Assembly (NCBI GenBank): GCA_003454975.1
Contig: DMST01000536.1
Location: 983 to 27,877, forward strand
DNA from: Cytophagales bacterium
Lineage (GTDB): Bacteria; Bacteroidota; Bacteroidia; Cytophagales; Cyclobacteriaceae
Direction: 5' to 3'
Length of the DNA: 26,895 nt
How positions within the stretch are numbered: position 1 is the first letter of the stretch; each line of letters begins with the position of its first letter. The notes beneath the pieces were generated by a model that worked only from the letters and a program-made list of their open reading frames with translations, made no database searches and was not told the origin of the DNA. This document shows positions 23,505 to 26,895 of the stretch, one piece after another. A program made the position numbers and the translations under genes.

Positions 23505-24473
23505 TTATGAATATTCTATAAAGGTAGTAAGCTGAGTAGGGGCCCCTTGTCGCAGTTGGTCAAAGAACTGCGGGCTTTCCCAAAAGGAAATGCGGTGGGC
23601 CAGCAATGCCTTTAGTGGTAACCGAGGCAGCAGCTTGAATACCAGGTCTTTGCGCCTGCGATAGTCCCAGCGATGCTGATGGCTAGGGGGGATGGTGCTC
23701 ACTTGCGAGCTAATGATCTGCTTACGCAGGTAATGAAAATCCTCTCCCAAGACCAGGCCGTTGGTGGGTTGGGAATGCCAGCTTAGTTCTACCACTTTTC
23801 CTTCCATACCCACCGCATCCAAGGCAGCTTGTAGTCCGCTGGTGGTGGTAGAGGTGTGGAAAGCTACATCAAAAGCAGCGGTAAACTCGGGTTCTGCGCT
23901 GCAGCGGAATCCCAATTGCTGAGCCAATTGTTGCCGTTGGTCGGCAAGATCGGTAGTGAATACTTCTACTCCGGGTATTTCACGAACTAGTAGCCCTACC
24001 AGTACTCCGATCAGGCCCATGCCTACGATCAACACACGGTCCCCAGGCATTACTTGGCCGTCCCAAAGTGCATTCACGGCCGTTTCCATATTGCTGGCCA
24101 GCGTGGCTCCCTCTGGGGTTACCCCCTCCGGAATGCGGTAAAGGTCTTTTTCTTCTACCCAGGCATGGGTTTGGTGAGGGTGGAGCAAGTGAACCCAGGC
24201 TCCCAACCATTCCTTGGGTCCCTCTTCTACCTGGCCTACCCAAGAATATCCGTAGGAGAATTCACCGGCAAAATCTCCTTGCATGTAAGGCACACGCATG
24301 TGTTGGGCCGTTTCTTCCCGCATGGTACCGGTGAGCACCTTTCGCTCAGTACCTTGGCTGACCATGGAGAAGGCACCCTTGGCCCGAATCCTAGGGGACG
24401 GTGGCGGGGAAATGGCTCGTAATTGGCTACTGGCGGCACTATGCAGCAGCGTGGTGGCCGTAAGCGGTTCCAT
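23505..24473 (-). CDS. alcohol-dehydrogenase-like (MDR) oxidoreductase without zinc-site cysteines
   Basis: A 322-residue medium-chain dehydrogenase/reductase-like protein. SQGTERKVLTG (39-49) and YGYSWVGQVEEG are the N-terminal catalytic-domain landmarks, and VLIVGMGLIGVLVG (147-160) is the NAD(P) Rossmann motif, followed by an acidic strand end VFTTDLADQRQQ. The catalytic and structural zinc cysteines of classical alcohol dehydrogenases are not seen at the expected places, as in other 'zinc-binding alcohol dehydrogenase' family members of this short class. It is expected to oxidise or reduce an alcohol or aldehyde on a pathway intermediate. Its ATG is 1 base after the RibD-like stop. Substrate unknown. 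Confidence 0.82.
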   Translation of the reverse strand: MEPLTATTLLHSAASSQLRAISPPPSPRIRAKGAFSMVSQGTERKVLTGTMREETAQHMRVPYMQGDFAGEFSYGYSWVGQVEEGPKEWLGAWVHLLHPHQTHAWVEEKDLYRIPEGVTPEGATLASNMETAVNALWDGQVMPGDRVLIVGMGLIGVLVGLLVREIPGVEVFTTDLADQRQQLAQQLGFRCSAEPEFTAAFDVAFHTSTTTSGLQAALDAVGMEGKVVELSWHSQPTNGLVLGEDFHYLRKQIISSQVSTIPPSHQHRWDYRRRKDLVFKLLPRLPLKALLAHRISFWESPQFFDQLRQGAPTQLTTFIEYS

Positions 24474-24474
24474 G

Positions 24475-25455
24475 TTAAAACTGCCCTAGGTACATCACAT
24501 GGTCCTCAATGGGTACAAACCTACCGGTTTTGAACCGGATGGCGTCTTCCATCTGAGAGATGCCTGGGAACGAAAAGCCACTGATTCCTGAGCCCAATAT
24601 CATGGGGGAAATGTGTACTTGCGCTTGGGTTATGCTGCCCTGTTGCAGGAAGGTACTGGTGGTGAAACTTCCCCCTTCTACGTACACGGAGTAGATTCCT
24701 TTTTGGAATAGAGCCTCTAATATGGCGTGGGTAGAAATGGCTTCGTCCTGAATAGACACTTCTAAATATTTGCAGATAGAGAGCGGACCTTGGGTCTTAC
24801 ACACCACAAGTGTTTCTTTCCGTATGGCATGGAAGTCGGCAGCCTCTTCTCCCAAGCTACCAATAATCACCGGTATAGGCGAGTCGCCTGTCACCATCCG
24901 TACGTTGAGGCGTGGGTTGTCCCTAAGCAGGGTATGTTTGCCTACCAAAATGGCGTCGCACAGTGCGCGCATGCGATGGGCATGCTTCAGATTTTCGTGA
25001 TTTCCTATCCATTTACTATCCCCCGAGGTAGCTGCTATTCTGCCATCCAGAGTCTGGGCGAAATGAGTAATTGCCAGTGCTTTGTTTTCGGTTTGCGCCC
25101 AGCGCATTTGCAAGGCATACGGTAGGTACAAGGTGAGAAATGCCACCACCTCTTTTGGTAGATCACCGTGTGATTCTAAGTGGATTTGTAAGGCATCGCC
25201 CAAGGTCACATCCACTAGCGTAGGCAGAGTTGGAGCTTGTGGCGTTAGCCTGACTAAAAGGTCTACCGGGCTGCCGTCAGCCACTTCCTCCCAAGTATTA
25301 GTAAAGGGCACATATCTCAGCGCAAGTACGTCCTTAAAGGAGTACTTCGCTAAGTCTTTGATCTGAAGAATGCCTTCCCACCATAGGTCCAGGGAATCTG
25401 CCTGGCACAAAATGGAAGAATATGAGGGCGTTATTTGGGGTAATGCCGTCGACAA
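24475..25455 (-). CDS. RibD C-terminal-domain reductase (DHFR-like) with extra N-terminal region
   Basis: A 326-residue protein. Residues 125-326 match the RibD C-terminal reductase domain: ITHFAQTLDGRIAATSGDSK (129-148), the NADPH-contact region ALCDAILVGKHTLLRDNP (164-181), LNVR, and a late YVEGGSFTTSTFL. No deaminase domain is present, so it is not a complete riboflavin RibD. The first 120 residues are unfamiliar (VDLLVRLTPQAPTLPTLVDV, then LPKEVVAFLTLYLP). Such reductases act on pterin-, pyrimidine- or riboflavin-like rings with NADPH. The only early start is TTG at 25455; no ATG is available, so the start is uncertain. It is the first gene of the operon and has a promoter-like element 57 bases upstream. 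Confidence 0.8.
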   Translation of the reverse strand: MSTALPQITPSYSSILCQADSLDLWWEGILQIKDLAKYSFKDVLALRYVPFTNTWEEVADGSPVDLLVRLTPQAPTLPTLVDVTLGDALQIHLESHGDLPKEVVAFLTLYLPYALQMRWAQTENKALAITHFAQTLDGRIAATSGDSKWIGNHENLKHAHRMRALCDAILVGKHTLLRDNPRLNVRMVTGDSPIPVIIGSLGEEAADFHAIRKETLVVCKTQGPLSICKYLEVSIQDEAISTHAILEALFQKGIYSVYVEGGSFTTSTFLQQGSITQAQVHISPMILGSGISGFSFPGISQMEDAIRFKTGRFVPIEDHVMYLGQF

Positions 25456-25511
25456 AATCGAAATTAAATTGGGTGTAAAGAAGGAAAGAACCTTCTATTT
25501 GTATCTCCTTC

Positions 25512-25539
25512 CAAAGTACAATGTATACGAAAAATGCAA
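25512..25539 (-). promoter_or_regulatory. candidate promoter of the seven-gene operon
   Basis: On minus: TTG (25539-25537), 18 bases, then TACTTTG (25518-25512), a one-base-short version of TAnnTTTG, with AGGAGA following. It precedes the RibD-like gene. Two GTATAC palindromes lie in or near it (25523-25528 and 25564-25569). The spacing is right for Bacteroidota, but the box is imperfect. Confidence 0.4.
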
Positions 25540-25718
25540 CCAATAAAATAGGGTACGCCTATTGTATACCCACCTGATGAGAAAGCGCTGTAGTAAGAGA
25601 AATGTTTGTGGAATAGACTAAAACGTTGGTTTTTAAGAGGTTATTTAAAGGTAGCTGGGCTATGGTTCGTCCGGCCGTGTTCACTCATTGTGTTCGATAT
25701 CACCAATTTTATTCCTAT

Positions 25719-26895
25719 TTATAATTGCCGCCTTTTCATCATTCCATCAAAGATTTGGGCTACTTCAGTGGCCGCTATCTCTGGCAACAGTGCAGTATCG
25801 GAAATTCCGGATACCACTCGGGTTAGGTTATGATCTATTGTGCCGGGTTGCCCCCATACTTGAGCGGGTTCGGCAGTAAGGTAGGCGGAGAAATTGTGAT
25901 GGCCACTACCAGGGCGTTCGCCAATGATGTGTACGATGCCTATGGGCTCCTCACTTGCTTGGGGACCAAACAGCACTTCGCCGCAGGCGTATCCGGCGCG
26001 TACCCTGCCGTGGGTAATGACTAAATGCTCATCGGCTACCTGATAGCCTTTCTCGCTTAGGTCTCTTCGTAAAGAAGAAAGGAAAGGAGCCAAGTGGCCT
26101 TCGTCGGTTAGGGAGCGTACGTTGAGCCCGTCCGAGATGATGAACTGCACGGCTGGGGGGGTGGCTCCCCAGCGTTGGCGCAGTTGGTTTAGGGCTCGCA
26201 CGCTTCCTCGGCTTAGCTGCTCGCCTGATTCCGGATGGTATACGTAGTCCTTTCGATCATCAGACTGGGTTATGATGGGGATGGTTTTGGATACAAAGGC
26301 TAGTGAGGCTGCTTCAAATTCCGTCCAAAGGCTCACCTTGGCATCCTCATACAGGTGGTTTAACTCGGCTTCCAGCTCGGGTGTGAGTTGCCAAATTTCC
26401 TCGCCGTGGCCTTCGGCAATGGGCACACCCCGCTCACGGATCTCCGCCAGGCGCTGGTCGCCTTCGGCCTCAATTTCTGCTTGGCTGCGGGTATCCCCCT
26501 TAGCCAATCGGTACTGATAGTACACCCATTTCGGGTTTCCGAAATGCTCCGTCGGTTGACCTTCAGCGTCAATGATGCCTATTTTTTGGAAGAACGCCCA
26601 CATAGCATCGTTAATCTGATAGCCAAACTTCTCGCGGACCCGTACGTGATCGGCGAAGGCCGTAGTGAGGTAGCTCAGCATAGGGTCGTTCTTGGTGGGC
26701 AGGGCCATCAGGTAGGCCGGGTTGGCGGGCATCACCTGCTCGATGCACCAGTCCAAATCCGCCAGGGTTACGTCCATGTGCAGGGTAGAGCAAATGTCCA
26801 GGCCTATGGTGAGGCCGTGAAGTTTGCCCATGGCGGTGTCTTCCAGGCAGCAGCGCACTAGTTGCTCCCGGCTTTTGAACACCTCCGGGCCGATG
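25719..26895 (-). CDS. eutBC: fused ethanolamine ammonia-lyase EutB-EutC (5' partial)
   Basis: The C-terminal 390 or so residues of a coenzyme-B12-dependent ethanolamine ammonia-lyase, which converts ethanolamine to acetaldehyde and ammonia. The first 150 visible residues follow EutB (IGPEVFKSREQLVRCCLED, MGKLHGLTIGLDICSTLHMD, the barrel-end strand AYLMALPTKNDPMLSY). After a linker (about 105-245 with charged helices) comes EutC: FIISDGLN, HGRVRAGYACGEVLFG and HIIGERPGSGHHNFSAYL. In enteric bacteria these are two proteins; here they are one chain in one frame without a stop. The start lies beyond the right edge; the in-frame GTG at 26882 is internal. The B12-facing EutC segment is altered near its end (TIDHNLTRVVSGI). 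No eut shell or reactivase gene is in view. Confidence 0.9.
   Translation of the reverse strand, partial: IGPEVFKSREQLVRCCLEDTAMGKLHGLTIGLDICSTLHMDVTLADLDWCIEQVMPANPAYLMALPTKNDPMLSYLTTAFADHVRVREKFGYQINDAMWAFFQKIGIIDAEGQPTEHFGNPKWVYYQYRLAKGDTRSQAEIEAEGDQRLAEIRERGVPIAEGHGEEIWQLTPELEAELNHLYEDAKVSLWTEFEAASLAFVSKTIPIITQSDDRKDYVYHPESGEQLSRGSVRALNQLRQRWGATPPAVQFIISDGLNVRSLTDEGHLAPFLSSLRRDLSEKGYQVADEHLVITHGRVRAGYACGEVLFGPQASEEPIGIVHIIGERPGSGHHNFSAYLTAEPAQVWGQPGTIDHNLTRVVSGISDTALLPEIAATEVAQIFDGMMKRRQL

Noticed and set aside
23980..24439. Several frames of 67-122 codons on both strands within the dehydrogenase gene
   Set aside because: They overlap the recognised MDR gene and have Pro/Arg/Gly-rich shadow composition.
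1..26895. tRNA, rRNA, CRISPR arrays, insertion sequences or phage genes
   Set aside because: I looked for T-loop-like arms, regularly spaced repeats and transposase or integrase motifs and found none convincing; a tRNA or covariance scan would settle it.

Overview
The window comes from a Bacteroidota chromosome. A gliding-motility gene (gldC), lipoproteins with Bacteroidota-style signal peptides, several promoters matching the TAnnTTTG minus-7 box typical of the phylum, and a fused EutB-EutC all point that way. A marine Cytophagia- or Saprospiria-like lineage is a guess; the sequence does not fix the genus. I saw no rRNA, tRNA, CRISPR array, transposase or phage gene.

Layout. (1) 1-1308: the end of a secreted PHB-depolymerase-type esterase lipoprotein, then gldC, both on plus. 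(2) 1726-6977, minus: a transition-metal uptake operon in the order DtxR/MntR-type regulator, TroA-type binding lipoprotein, ATPase, permease, permease, followed by a separately promoted secreted thioredoxin-like protein. The first permease carries a second, complete-looking DtxR-type sensor on its C-terminus. (3) 7262-15000: mostly housekeeping and unconnected genes: a glycosyltransferase, dapD (lysine/peptidoglycan pathway), a DUF3108 protein, a TPR lipoprotein, an exported multi-CxxC zinc-finger protein, a BaiN/HI0933-type flavoprotein, an exported thioredoxin-fold-like protein, a MarR regulator and a 63-residue lipoprotein. (4) 15105-25455: a surface-glycan or lipid region. A membrane-anchored GH113-like hydrolase diverges from a plus-strand set (LtaS/sulfatase-like membrane enzyme, CDP-alcohol phosphatidyltransferase, sulfotransferase). 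These converge on a tight seven-gene minus-strand operon: RibD-type reductase, alcohol-dehydrogenase-like protein, 6-pyruvoyl-tetrahydropterin-synthase-like protein, glycosyltransferase, two methyltransferases, and a second sulfotransferase. (5) 25719-26895, minus: the C-terminal part of a fused EutB-EutC ethanolamine ammonia-lyase that runs off the right edge.

The best candidate for an undescribed system is region 4. Its content (pterin-synthase fold with a degenerate active site, RibD-type reductase, dehydrogenase, glycosyltransferase, two methyltransferases, CDP-alcohol transferase, two sulfotransferases, phosphatase-superfamily transferase) suggests a pathway to a decorated, perhaps sulfated, small molecule or glycolipid. 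The product cannot be read from the sequence. The second candidate is the permease-sensor fusion, in which all six metal-ligand positions of the DtxR/MntR dimerisation domain recur at exactly the spacing seen in the operon's own regulator.
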